DNA from: Prunus persica
Lineage: Eukaryota > Streptophyta > Magnoliopsida > Rosales > Rosaceae
Length of the DNA: 64,000 bases
Direction: 5' to 3'
Assembly: GCF_000346465.2 (NCBI RefSeq)
Contig: NC_034015.1
Coordinates: 2,400,658 to 2,464,657, forward strand
This document shows positions 36,050 to 46,649 of the stretch, in pieces (within the stretch, counting starts at the first letter, position 1; every line of letters begins with the position of its first letter). Position numbers and translations under genes: made by a program. A model generated the notes under the pieces. It was not told the origin of the DNA and did no database searches. It saw only the letters and a program-made list of their open reading frames with translations.

Positions 36050-38043
36050 TGCTATTGTCATTCCCACTAAGGTGACTGAAGCATTAAAAGATCTGAAGTG
36101 GACCCAAGCAATGAAGGAAGAAATGAAGGCTTTGGAGAAAAATCAGACATGAACACTAGAGATATTACCTCCAGAAAAAAGAACAGTTGGACACAGAAGG
36201 GTGTTTATTGTCAATCACAATGCTGAAGGGTCCGTTGAATGATACAAGGCCAGACTTATGGCAAAAGGGTACACACAGACTTACGACATCGATTATGAAG
36301 AAACCTTTGCTCCCATAGCAAAGCTTAACACAATCAAAGTGCTACTATCTCTTGCAGCTAATCTGGATTGGCCTCTCTATCAATTTGATTTAAAAAATGC
36401 TTTCTTACATGGTGAACTCAGAAAAAAAGTGTACATGGACGTTCTACCGGGATATACAATATCTACTCAAATTAGTATGGTATGCAAGTTGCGAAAAGCA
36501 GTATGGCCCCGTTTGGTTCACAGAACGAATTTGATGGAAAATCATTACCCATATAATTTCCCAATGGATGGAAAATGGAAGATTCATTTCCCACGTTTGG
36601 TAATGCTAGGAAAGTAACCGGGAGATAGCATTTTATTTCCTTTCCTACGTTTGTTTTGAGTATGAATGGAAAACAAATAAATTTTCAATTATACTCATAT
36701 TAAATTAAATAAAAAAAGAATGCATTTAATGATATATTGTAATTCTAAATTATTAATAGGGACAAAATGATCATGAAAAATGTGTATTTAATGTTGGTTC
36801 ATTTCCCCAAACTTTCCCATGAGGAGGGAAAAAAAAAACCCAAGTTGGGAAGATGACTTTATTTTCCCCTTTACTTTTCCATGAGCTAGACAACGATTTC
36901 CCATGCTTGGACTTACCAAACATGAGAAAGTAATTGATTTTCTATTCCCAAGTCTCCTTTCCCATGAACAAAACGGGGCCCATATGGTTTGAAACAGTCC
37001 CCACGTGCATAGCTCAGACAATTCACTTTGGCAATGAGGAACTATTGGTTCAAGTAGAGAAATTCAAATCATACTTTGATCTTGAAACATCAGAAAGGAA
37101 ACGTAACAACTTTAATAATCTATGTTGATAATATGATTATTACTAGGAATGATGAACGAGAAATATCTTGAATGCAAGACTATTTAGCTATTGAATTTGA
37201 GATGAAGAATCTAGGTGGACTCAAGTATTTCTTGGGGATTGAGGTGGCCGAATCAAAGCAAGGCATATTTCTATCTCAAAGGAACTACGTCTTCGACTTG
37301 TTGACAGACATATGAATGCTATATTGCAAACTTGTAGACACTCCTACTATTCAGAATCATCATCTTGGAGAATACCCGGAACAAGTTCCAAGTAACAAGG
37401 AAAGATACCAAAGGTTAGTGGGAAGATTGATCTATTTGTCACATACTCACCCAGACATCGCTCATGCGGTGAGCAGAGTTAGTCAATTTATGCATTTTCC
37501 AAGTGAAGACCACATGATTGCAGTTCTCCAAATACTTAGATATTTGAAGTCTGCACCCGGAAAAGGACTTATGTTCTTAAAACATGGTCATCTGAATATT
37601 GATAGTTACACAGATGCAGATTGAGAAAGAAGTATAACGAATAGGAAATCCACATCCGGTTACTTCACATTCGTGGGAGGTAATTTGGTTATATAGAGGA
37701 GTAAGAAACAGAAGGTGGTCGTCTTCTCCAATGCAGAAGTAGAGTTTAGAGGTAAGACCAAAGGAATTTGCGAACTCATATGGTTAAAGAAGTTGCTTAC
37801 TGAACTTGGGTATCGACATATGTCTGCAATGAATCTCTTTTGTGACAACAAAGCTGTAATAGCTATTGCACAGAATCCAGTTCAACATGATTGCGCCAAA
37901 CATGTTAAGGTGGATTGACACTATATCAAAGAGAAGCTTGAAGCTAAAGTGATTCAGTTTCCGTGCGTAAAGTCCGATGATCAATTGATAGATATTTTGA
38001 CAAATGCAATTTCCAGTAAAGCGTTCCACAATTCACTGAATTA
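36050..38043 (+). pseudogene. Copia reverse transcriptase / RNase H region, decayed and split
   Basis: RT begins near 36050 and is recognisable from AKGYTQTYDIDYEETFAP and FDLKNAFLHG (36258-36420). It is interrupted at the family's AVYGLKQ motif by the MITE at 36505-36981, then resumes. A changed catalytic loop, YVDNMIIT instead of YVDD, is at about 37117-37140. RNase H follows (RLIYLSHTHPDIAHAVSRVS near 37430, DNKAVIAIAQNP near 37845). Several in-frame stops (for example after 37621 and 37917). Confidence 0.8.
36505..36981. mobile_element. MITE inserted in the copia reverse transcriptase
   Basis: 477 bp with inverted ends ggccccgtttggttc (left) and its near complement gaacaaaacggggcc (right). 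The inner halves also pair loosely ('cacgtttggtaa' against 'ttaccaaacatga'-type text). The host sequence resumes so that the codons for AVYGLKQ would read through if it were absent, with only a short repeated 'at' (or tat/cat) as target duplication. End sequence suggests PIF/Harbinger or hAT, not settled. Confidence 0.8.
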
Positions 38044-38319
38044 GTTGGACATTGGCGACATCTATGTACTAACGTGAGGGGGAGTATTGATGTGACTTGT
38101 GGACCCTCCGTTACTTTCCTTACACGCCAAGGATTCCTATATTCAATGTAATTGATTTATTTTAATTCATGATTTTCTATTGTAAATAGAATTATGAGTT
38201 ATTATTTTGCTTGACCTACAAGGGTTTATTGTAGTATAAATATAACCTCCCAAAAGAAGAATACACAGAAAATTCCCACAAACAATATTCTCTTATAAAT
38301 GTTATATTTTAACAGTTTA

Positions 38320-39508
38320 AACTATTACTTATATTAAAAATAAAAATAAATAAAAACACCGACTCCAAATTCTCGATTCTTACATTGAACGTGTGCATAA
38401 AGATTTTAAAGTGCAAAAAACAAAGTGTCCATCAAAAAAGAAAGACCAGATTTTAAGGTGCCAATCAAAAAAAAGAGAAAAAAGTCATGAAGTGAGCAGT
38501 AGTATTTCTGTGAAACTAATAAGTTGTCTTCTCAATCAACAAGTGTAATAATTAAACCCAACTCAAAAGAAAAAAAAAAAAAACAAGAGGGAGCAACTGA
38601 CAAGACAGTGGTATTTGCGAGTGTTAGTGACACCTTTTGAGATTGGTTGGGGGTTGTCACTTTTCTGTAGCCAAAAGTGACACATGACGCAGCCTTTGTT
38701 GAAGAAAAAAAAGCGGCTTTGGGCCATCACCATGTACTGCTTTCTTTGACTATTGCCCTTTCTACAAGGGAATGGGATTTAGCACACCACAAAAATATGT
38801 CACAAACTCTCAATTGAACTTCCACCGCCATATAATTTTCTTGTTTTCTTAAAAAAAAAATCTTTTTTTTAACGACAACACTTGGTGGTGGGCTATGCCT
38901 ATATGTTTTGCACGTGAATATATATATATATATAGGCGACAAGTATCCTCCCAACTTTACCTAACAAAAGTACTTGTGTTTGTAAATTTTGAAAAAGAGT
39001 TTCAGTCAACAGTGTAACGAATTTGACGGAAGGGATATGAAGCTGGAAATTTCAATTTTTGGGCTCTGTGGATCGAGTTCTTTGGGCTTGGAATGAGTTG
39101 AGGATGTAGTCTAAGTGGCAAAGCCTCCGTGAAAACTCAAGGAATTTAACGCACACAACTGAAATACTATGGACTTGGGCTTAGTTTATTTCTATTTTTC
39201 TAACTTTTAATTTTTAATTTTTTTTGTATTTGAATTATGAATTTTAATGTATAATTTACATAATTTTTTATTCATTATGTGTTAGTAAGTGAAGGAGAAG
39301 TCAACAATTTGAAGGGAATAGTTCCAATACTCATTCCATGTATGGGGTCTAGCCTATTGAAAAGCGCCTTACAGACTAGTAGTCTCAAGTTCGAGCCTTT
39401 ATGGCACTTTGATAGGGTGGAAACCCCCTCTTTATAGTTCCTCATAGTTCTTTAGAGTTGTTGAATCAGATAGAAGATTGGGATGTTATACCATCGACTT
39501 TAAGGGCT
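38320..39508. other. Intergenic DNA with a SINE-like fragment
   Basis: AT-rich with an A-tract at about 38569-38583 and (TA)n at about 38921-38934. At about 39358-39445 lies a fragment with 'cagactagtagtctcaagtt' and 'ggaaaccccctcttta', matching in style the piece near 33450-33545; a box B-like 'gttcgagcc' is present. No gene. Confidence 0.5.
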
Positions 39509-39516
39509 CCCATGGC

Positions 39517-40288
39517 CAATGACGGACCTACAGAGGAGGAAGGAAGTGCAGATGCACCTCCCGTCGCAGGGAAAAACTATGGAGGTACTGGATTTGCCCC
39601 TTTGCTCTTTGGCTTTTAAAAAGGTGCTATCAAGGCGCACCTCATGGAGTGCGTCGATCTGAGGCCTCTTGAAATCGGGCTCCATTAGTTTGGCACGTAA
39701 CACGATTGAGGCACGTGCAGTGATGCAGAAGGAGTTGTAGAGGCGTGTTGTTTAGGGAGACTCTGGTTCACGAATGAAGAAGACAACCCTTTTTTCAAGT
39801 TTCACAAACGACGTCGTACTTAGGATTTAGGTTCAATGAAACGCGTGTTTCAATGAAGTTGTTTAAAAATCAAACTCTTCGGTGTTGGTGCAACCTAAAT
39901 AACAGCTGTTTCAAAATTCATTATTTTGCTTCAATTACTTGGTTATTATAATAAATATTTTATTATAATCTCACGCTTCCAATTTGAGAAAGCTCATTTG
40001 TCCAAAAAAATAAAACAAAGAAGAATCCTTGGACGACGCTCTCACATCACAATTTGAATATTAGAGTTTTTGTTTAATTAGGACTTGATTGACACAACTT
40101 GTTTATTGATCTAATCTTTTTACTATGGTAATATGTTAATATTATTATTATTTTTGTATTACCATGCTAATTAACTCTAAAATTATCTAAGGGTCTAGTT
40201 CATTTCAAAGTATGTTTTTTATTCAGTCCTTGGACAGTACCAAAATCATTATTGCCCCTCTCCTGAAAAATTCCTGGATCCACCACTG
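39517..40288. mobile_element. hAT-type non-autonomous transposon with perfect 8-bp duplication
   Basis: A 772-bp insert flanked by identical 8-bp repeats, cccatggc (39509-39516 and 40289-40296). Ends are inverted: left 'caatgacggaccta', right (complement) 'cagtggtggatcca'. An 8-bp duplication and a CA(G/A)TG-type terminus fit the hAT superfamily. No transposase frame is present. The ends are diverged but the duplication is intact. Confidence 0.85.
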
Positions 40289-40296
40289 CCCATGGC

Positions 40297-40981
40297 TCTT
40301 TGAGAAAATTATATGAAGCAAAAGATCTCAAATTAATATATGTGCATTAAGATTAGAATAAATGTAGGGCTAAGAGAGTGAAATTATGGCAATAAAAGAG
40401 AATCAAATCTTAATTTTTGTTTTTTGGGTCTGAATCTTTCTTTAGCCTGTTTTGCATGTTTTTAATTACAATTGGTGATGTCTTATCTGAGTACTGTCCA
40501 GATCATTATGAATTTCTTCTCCACCGAAACATCAATTCTAATCCATCCTTTTTTCTTCTTCCTCTTATTGATAATCCAATCACATCTATTCAAACTGATT
40601 CAAAATAAGTAAACCACATTTCCAATGAAGCTTGAGCTAGACACCTCAGTTTCAAAAGAAAGTTTTCTGAACAGAGATTTGACCCAAAACACCTCAACAA
40701 CAAAAGTATGCATCCCCAGGAATATTATTGCAAATGAGACAGCAAGTCAAAACCAATGAGCCCACAAGGCTCAAGCTAAGCTGATTCACCATGGAATTCA
40801 TATTGTCTCACCCGCTCTAGACCACTAAAGTTTGTCCACCTTCCAATCAAGCTAATTTGAACGACAATAATTTATATAAAATCAAAAATGAAAAAGTTAC
40901 AAGCTCAAACCAAATTGTATCCATGACTTCAAACATAATCATGAGAAACAAAGTAGTTCCCTTTTCTGAAGGTTTGTAAGC
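40297..40981. other. Intergenic DNA / 3' flank of the RPC8-like copy
   Basis: Sequence downstream of the minus-strand RPC8-like stop codon. No recognisable feature beyond possible former 3' UTR of that gene. Confidence 0.45.
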
Positions 40982-41976
40982 TTAAGGGTCTTCAGGTTCT
41001 TCATCCTTGTCTTCTGCATCGTCCCACCACGAAACAGGGTCCAAACCATCAAAATCAATTGACCCCTGCAAAATCGGAAACTTAATTGGAGGCTCATAGA
41101 ATTCATTAGAAATCTACTTGTGAAAAGTGAACCCTCATTTAATTTGAACAAAGATTTGACATAATGTAACAAAGGAATTAGAGTTACTATATATGAACAA
41201 AGGAATAGCATATTTTAAAGAGAACAAAAGTTTCACAAAGCAGCATTTTTTCAATAGTTCATTGCCTTTGGAGAATTGTAGAGAACTAGAGATCAAGTGA
41301 TGCTACAGCTAGATGCAACAACTCATATGATAAGGTTCAAAGCATGAACTTAGTGTAACCACCGTAGGGGCAAATGGTTTTGAGTCTTCTGGCTGCTCAA
41401 TTAGAATCGGAGAATAGTTCACACTGTGAGCTTGGAATTTTATCTGGCCTCTTGGAACTAAAAGTTAGTATACACTTAGGCACCATAAATTTGAGTGTGT
41501 ATGGATAATCAAACAATAACACGAACCTGATCCATCCCATCAATAACAAGTTCTGCATCTGAATCAGGACACTTCCACGTCCACATGACTCTGTCCCTGT
41601 AATCCTCAGCGAATATAATGAATGACATATTTGAGGGTAAATAAACAAGATATCATGCAGGATTATGCATATAAAGCTCTATATGTACTTCTATCAAAGC
41701 AGACATGGAAGGGTCACCTCTTTTGTGTGTCAGGCTCGGAGTGGGATGGAAAAGGCAAAAGATGAATAGGTACATAAATATCATCAAAAAATTCAAGGGA
41801 CACTGCCAATTAGAGTGAGAATTGCTTGCACCGAAGAGAAACTAAGAAGGAAAAACTAAATGAGACCTAGAACTAAGCTACATTCAGTTCATCTCAGTAG
41901 CATACATACGATGTAAACCATTTGCAGCAAATATCTCTCCCACAAATGGACGAAACATAATCAGTGTGAACTCCAC
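40982..41976 (-). pseudogene. RNA polymerase III subunit RPC8 (NRPC7) 5'-truncated copy
   Basis: Five exons on the minus strand encode the C-terminal half of the Rpb7-like subunit RPC8: 41976-41910 (MFRPFVGEIFAANGL), 41802-41718 (SLEFFDDIYVPIHLLPFPSH), 41596-41527 (RVMWTWKCPDSDAEL), 41443-41354 (NYSPILIEQPEDSKPFAPTV) and 41065-40982 (GSIDFDGLDPVSWWDD, acidic end, TAA). Frames and phases join across introns. Known family role: with its partner subunit it forms the stalk of Pol III, used in initiation. Against function: the N-terminal half is not found upstream, about seven residues are missing after EIFAA where relatives have a Lys-rich stretch, and the donor after 41354 reads CTAAGT where GTAAGT is expected. 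Introns are kept, so it arose by DNA duplication, not from mRNA. A gene with unrecognised 5' exons is less likely but possible. Confidence 0.75.
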
Positions 41977-42430
41977 TTTCCAATTATTATCGCATGATTG
42001 TCAACTTCTTGTATGAGTTAGGAGTCCGGAAGCACAACATGCTAAGTGTTGTAAAAGGTAAAAAAGAAAACAAGAAACTTTAGAAAGGAAGAAAAACATT
42101 GCATAGGTAATCAGCTCTGCAAATTAGATCTTAATTTAAGCTGACAATCTTAATATAGTCTAAATGCCTAACCGACACCCATTCAGTGTGAACAACAAAT
42201 AATCAGCCTATCTCAGTGATACTCACTTCTTAAGCTGGTGAGTGGATATTGACAACTCTAAACTCCTGCAAATAGAATCAAAAGCATGTTTTAGAGCTTT
42301 CAAGAATACTTGGACAGCTCAACCCCTTCAAGGTAATTAGGCACTTCAATTTCATAAAGAAGAAGAAGAAGACAGGCCCTTGTTGTCAGTTTGGTCACCC
42401 AAAGGGAATGAGGTTGTTGATGCAAAAAAG
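41977..42430. other. Flank of the RPC8-like copy, no supported exon
   Basis: On the minus strand a splice-like 'tttgcag' precedes a short frame at about 42275-42230 that ends at TAA, but its peptide does not match the N-terminal half of RPC8. Nothing else is recognised. Confidence 0.4.
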
Positions 42431-43529
42431 TGGTTTGGCATTTTTTGGCTCAACTTAGTGATGTCTGGGCCTTCGGAACGCTCTGGGCCTTGGTAAAGTG
42501 ATTGCTCTGCTAAATGAGAAAACGCTCGGTAAGACCTAGGGCACCGGTGTTGTACCGGCCGACGACTCTCCGATGCTTGAGTAAGTATGAATTTAGTAAT
42601 AATCTAGAAAGAGCGATGGCTTAGTATGCTGAAGGTTCTAGTTACCTCCATTTTGGGACTTGTGCCCCTTTTTACAAGTCTTGGGAGGTGTGAATGTTGT
42701 GTAGAATTTCAATGTGGGACTGTAGACATTCGCTGTGGGTGCTCCACGTGGTTAGGGGATGCATTCGTCCTGACCTTGCCATCGGCAGCCTAGGGTGCCG
42801 AAGGCTACCTTGCTAATGCTCACTTTTGTCCACGTGTCTTGCCCTTATTGGTCCATTGATTTTGGTATAAACAGGAGTCCCCCAAGTTCCCAATTGAGAG
42901 AGCTTCTTAGTTGGGTACTTGCTTTTATCTTCTATGCTTGTGGGTTGCTGTAGGCATGACTGATTTTTCGTTTGTTCGTACGGTGCCATTCGATGACCTT
43001 GTGGGGGCCGAAGAGCCTAGGCCTCTATTGGAAGGTATGGTCTCTTCATACAACGCATCCTCCAGGGTTCCCAAGGGTCACAAAGTCTCGTTGCGCCATC
43101 CTTTTCCTTCTGAACGGCATAGCTGGCTGTTGGTGTATCCATTCTGACAGTATGATTGTCGCTTGAGCTTTTGTAAGTGGCGTCCACATTGGAAAGCGGA
43201 ATCGACTGCACGAGATGACACTTGTCTTTTGGGCCCAGCGTGCAGACTGCCCTCGTATGTGATTGGTGCCATGTGTTTTCAAGTGTGCACGCAGGATAGG
43301 GCCATTATGACGCTGGTTGGTTTTTTTTTAGGTGTACCGGTTGATTCTCCTCTCTATAAATAGGAGTGACTCCGGAGTCACTTGCGCTATGAGAGCGATT
43401 CGAGAGCTTTGAACAAAGGCGATTTTCGACGAGTGTCTTCGGCAGTTCAGGCGATTTTCGGCAAACTTCCACCACCGTAGAAACAAGGTATTTTGGCTTT
43501 TCATTTCTTTTTCTGATCAAATGCACTTC
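42431..43529 (+). mobile_element. LTR-like fragment of an unclassified element
   Basis: GC-richer than its surroundings. It shares 'agtcccccaagtt' (42870) with 46463 and 46575, 'gtgccgaagg' (42796) with the tandem array at 46650-48990, and 'caatgtgggact' (about 42710) with 49397. A short frame at 42956-43147 encodes 63 residues starting MTDFSFVRTVPFDDL, unrecognised but similar in feel to N-terminal pieces of putative plant transposon proteins. A TATA-like 'ctataaata' lies at 43353-43361. Probably part of an LTR or other large element broken up by the CACTA insertion; class unknown. Confidence 0.4.
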
Positions 43530-44310
43530 CACTACTACAAAAAGTGAAAAAGACGACCATAAAAAAACGACGGTTTAACAAAAAACCGTCGTTGTGTTTG
43601 AAAAGACGACGGTGTCATAAAACCGCTGTGTATGAGTAACTTAAACACCTAAAAAATGACTCACTGAATTAAAAAAGCGTCGTCTTATTGAAAAGGTTTT
43701 CCTCAGAGGTAAACTCTTAGCCCAAAAACAACGGCAGAAGTTATGAATCCATCGACGTAGAAAGTAAAGACGACGGTGTGCAACAACAACCGCCATTTTT
43801 ACTTCGTAATAAACACGACCAAGTATTCGTATTTGGCACTGTATAATTTCAAAAAAATCAACGTTGGTATATTACAAAATACCGCCATATTAAATCAATG
43901 TACAACGATGGTAAAGATAAATTTATCGACTTGCTATTTTGTATTGTACTATGACGGTATCTATAAATCTAACCATGTCGGTTTGTTCAATTAACGCCGT
44001 ATAATAAAATTTACCACGTCATGAAGTTAAAATTACCGTCGTATTTATTCACTTTATACGGCTAACCTTATAACTAAACCGTCGTCTTAATATTAATTTT
44101 TTTTTATGATTTATTTCTTGGTTTTTGGTAGCCTACGATGGTAGATCAACATAATGATAAGAATTGAGAATAGCCACAATGGTTTATATAGAAAACCACT
44201 GACATAATCAGATTATTCTGAGATCCCAAGGTATATGAAATCTTACCAGAGGGAACTCTGTTCCTCATCATAATCGGAATACCAATGTGAGGGAGAGACA
44301 ATATTTGAGA

Positions 44311-44645
44311 CGTTGATGATGTGTGTGTCTTTGAGATACACAAAGGCACATACACATCAACATCCAAAAATTTGCCTCTAAAATTTGACGACAGAAACAC
44401 ATTAAAATCCATCAAATTTGCCTCTGAAATGTGAGAGAAAGACAATATTTTAGAAGTTGATGATGTGTGTGTCTTTGTGTTTTTGAGATACACAAAGGTA
44501 CACACACATCAACATCCAAAAAATTTGCCCCTAAAAATTGACGACAGCAGCCACAGATTTACATTCAGAAAGACAGTTTTTTAGAAGTTGATGATGTGTG
44601 TGTATTTGTGTCTTTCAGATACACAAATGCACACACACATCAACA
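44311..44645. repeat. Three tandem hairpin-forming units inside the CACTA element
   Basis: Units at about 44311-44364, 44456-44514 and 44586-44645. Each has a left arm 'gttgatgatgtgtgtgt' and a right arm 'acacacacatcaac' or near it, around a loop of 5-15 bases containing 'gagatacac'. Spacer text between units is also shared ('aatttgcc', 'gacgacag'). Each could fold into a stem of about 20 bp. Confidence 0.8.
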
Positions 44646-45825
44646 TCCAAACTATTGCCTCCAAAGAGGTGAGACAGAGCCAATGTCAAGAAGAAGTTGG
44701 AACTCTAATTGAAAACTGAACTGAAAGAACGCGTGAAAGAAACCCAATTTATAAAAAAAATCTTCACATCCACATCAGTATATTACACTTACCGACGTGT
44801 AACTAAAGTAATCTACGTAGAAGTCGTATAAAACAGATACCCACGTCGGTCCGTAACTAAAGGCAATGATGTTAATACACACAACTTCGGTTACTCATAA
44901 AAAACCAACATGGTAACTTGTAATATCACTTCTTCAAAAGTAAACTTTTGACATGTAGCGCCCAACTAACCATGTCATTTTTGGAATACAAAAAGTCAAA
45001 TGGCTTTATTACTAACCACGTTTTTTTCTATTATTTTATTGTCGTGGTAAATACATATTAGGGCGGTTTTTGTCACTACTGTCGTCGTATTTATCTTTGG
45101 GACACTATATAAACTTTTTGGTCACCTGACCTAAACTTTTACATTCTCTCTAAAATTATCAGTTTTCTCTCAGTTTCCCTCTCATTTTTGAAAAGCTGCG
45201 TGTTTGATTCTCAGTTTCCCTATCTTTTATGTTCATCCTCGTCTTCGTCTCCAAAACTCCAAAATTTGATTCCGAAGAAAACTTTCTAAGGATTTTCTCA
45301 CTCCTTTTTTTTTTTTTTTTCCAGTTTCCCTATTATTTGAAGTTTTTTTTTTTAAAGAACGAGTCCCACTGACGTTTGAAACAAGACTTAGGTTTGAAAA
45401 GGTGAAATCTTTCATTGTTCCCACTCACAGGTCATGTGAGAATGACGGGTTTTTCTCGTATTTGACGTTTTTATTGACACACCACGACGGTAATTAAATT
45501 CATGCCAATAGCACGGCTGTTCATAATAACCGACATGGTTTGTTAATAAATACGACATTTGAAGGAGAAAAACCATTGTCTGATTTGAAACGAACGTGGG
45601 AGAGAGAAATCTGGGCGATTTTTTTTATTTGTGAACTTATAATACGATGACGGTTTTATTTAATTCCCGTCCTGTTACGTTGATGACCACGACGTATTTG
45701 CACATCCAAGTTTCTATAGATGAGCACGACGTTTTTTTTTTTTGCCGTCGTACGAACTTTCATTTTACGTTTGGTTTTTATCTAACCGTCGTTGTTTTTC
45801 TTGCAGTTTGTATTTCTCTCTAAAC

Positions 45826-46455
45826 ATGGTTTCAAAATCTCAAAGTAAGAAGGCTTAAGAGTCAAAAGGTCAAGGCCAGGACATTGCAGTTTCAAAGGCA
45901 CAAATGGGTGAAGCCAAATCAGTTTCAAGCAATCCCGCAAAGAAGATGAGATTTACTTCATCCTCCGAGAAAGACCCAAGCTCTGCGACATTTGATGAAG
46001 AGACAAAATTGACTCGCGGTATCAACACAATAAGCCGTGTTGTGAAGAGGAAAATCCAGAAGATTAAGCCTATGGTTTAGTACAATAAAAGTGGCAGACC
46101 ACATGGCAATGCTGCTATTGAGATGCAGAGTTACATTGGTGTTTTGGCATGCACTAGAGTCCCTCTTGTGGACAAGAAATGGACTCAATTACCCAAGGAC
46201 CCGAAGGAGCAGATTTGGGAAGCTGTTCACATGGCTCATGTTGTTAGGGAAGGGGGCAAGAAGATGGTGCTGTCTTCTGCCGCAAAAAATGGAAGGATTT
46301 TAAGTCTACCTTAACTAGGCAGTTTCTCCTTCCATTCAGAAATGAGAAGGAGAAGTTAAAAGAGCCCCCTTAGATTTATAACTTCATAGAGAAATCGCAA
46401 TGGGATGCCTTTGTAGCTTCAAGGTTATCCCTAGATTTTGAGGCTGTGCATTCTG
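45826..46455 (+). pseudogene. CACTA transposase-associated protein (plant Ptta/En/Spm type), broken
   Basis: From the ATG at 45826 the frame reads MVSKSQSKKA then hits a TAA within about 11 codons. It continues with a basic Ser/Lys-rich region, then the family signature GRPHGNAAIEMQSYIGVLA, then a WTQLPKDPKEQIWEAVHMAH block, a shift near 46290, then FKSTLTRQF, and IEKSQWDAFVASRLS after another stop. This is the N-terminal part of the protein usually encoded in plant En/Spm elements. Several stops and shifts make it non-functional; the 3' part is lost at 46460. Confidence 0.8.
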
Positions 46456-46459
46456 AGCA

Positions 46460-46649
46460 GTAGTCCCCCAAGTTCGCGGTAAGAAGGTACTTCTTGCTTG
46501 GGGATTTGTAATTTTAAGTGCACTGGCCGAGCAACAACGTAGTTTATCTTCCAGGGCATATAGTGCACTACCCACAGTCCCCCAAGTCCCTGGGTAAGAA
46601 GGACATTGGAGGGAGGGAACTTGCAACAAAAAGCCAAGGGGTTTGCAAG
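46460..46649. other. Unclassified repeat DNA at the CACTA break
   Basis: Starts with 'agtcccccaagttcgcgg' and contains the same word again at 46575. It shares these with 42866-42880, which suggests that both belong to one element family that surrounds the CACTA fragment. Confidence 0.45.

Larger units (their letters stand above)
33558..38314 (+). mobile_element. Ty1-copia retrotransposon, full length, inactive
   Basis: LTRs 33558-33789 (232 bp) and 38085-38314 (230 bp) are close relatives; both begin 'tattg' and the flanks carry a perfect 5-bp duplication, gttta (33553-33557 and 38315-38319). The PBS 'tggtatcagagc' is at 33790-33801 and the polypurine tract 'gtgagggggag' ends at 38084. Gene order gag, protease, integrase, RT, RNase H is that of copia. 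All frames are broken by stops and shifts. A MITE (36505-36981) lies inside the RT. LTR promoter: 'ctataaata' at about 33652-33660 is a fair TATA box. Confidence 0.9.
43530..46459 (+). mobile_element. CACTA (En/Spm) transposon, left part, truncated
   Basis: Begins with the CACTA-type terminus cactactacaaaaag at 43530. The next ~2.2 kb is packed with sub-terminal repeats of 'acgacggt'/'accgtcgt' type, as expected for transposase-binding sites of this superfamily. A transposase-related frame follows (45826-46455). The right terminus ('ctttttgtagtagtg') is not seen anywhere to the end of the window; the element breaks off at about 46460 in unrelated 'agtcccccaag' repeat DNA. Confidence 0.85.

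Noticed and set aside
42956..43147. Small gene with promoter (TATA-like at 43353)
   Set aside because: The TATA-like word lies downstream of the frame, the frame is only 63 residues, and the stretch shares words with nearby repeat DNA; kept only as part of an element.
44311..44645. CRISPR-like array
   Set aside because: Only three units, spacers are themselves conserved, and the locus is inside a plant CACTA transposon.
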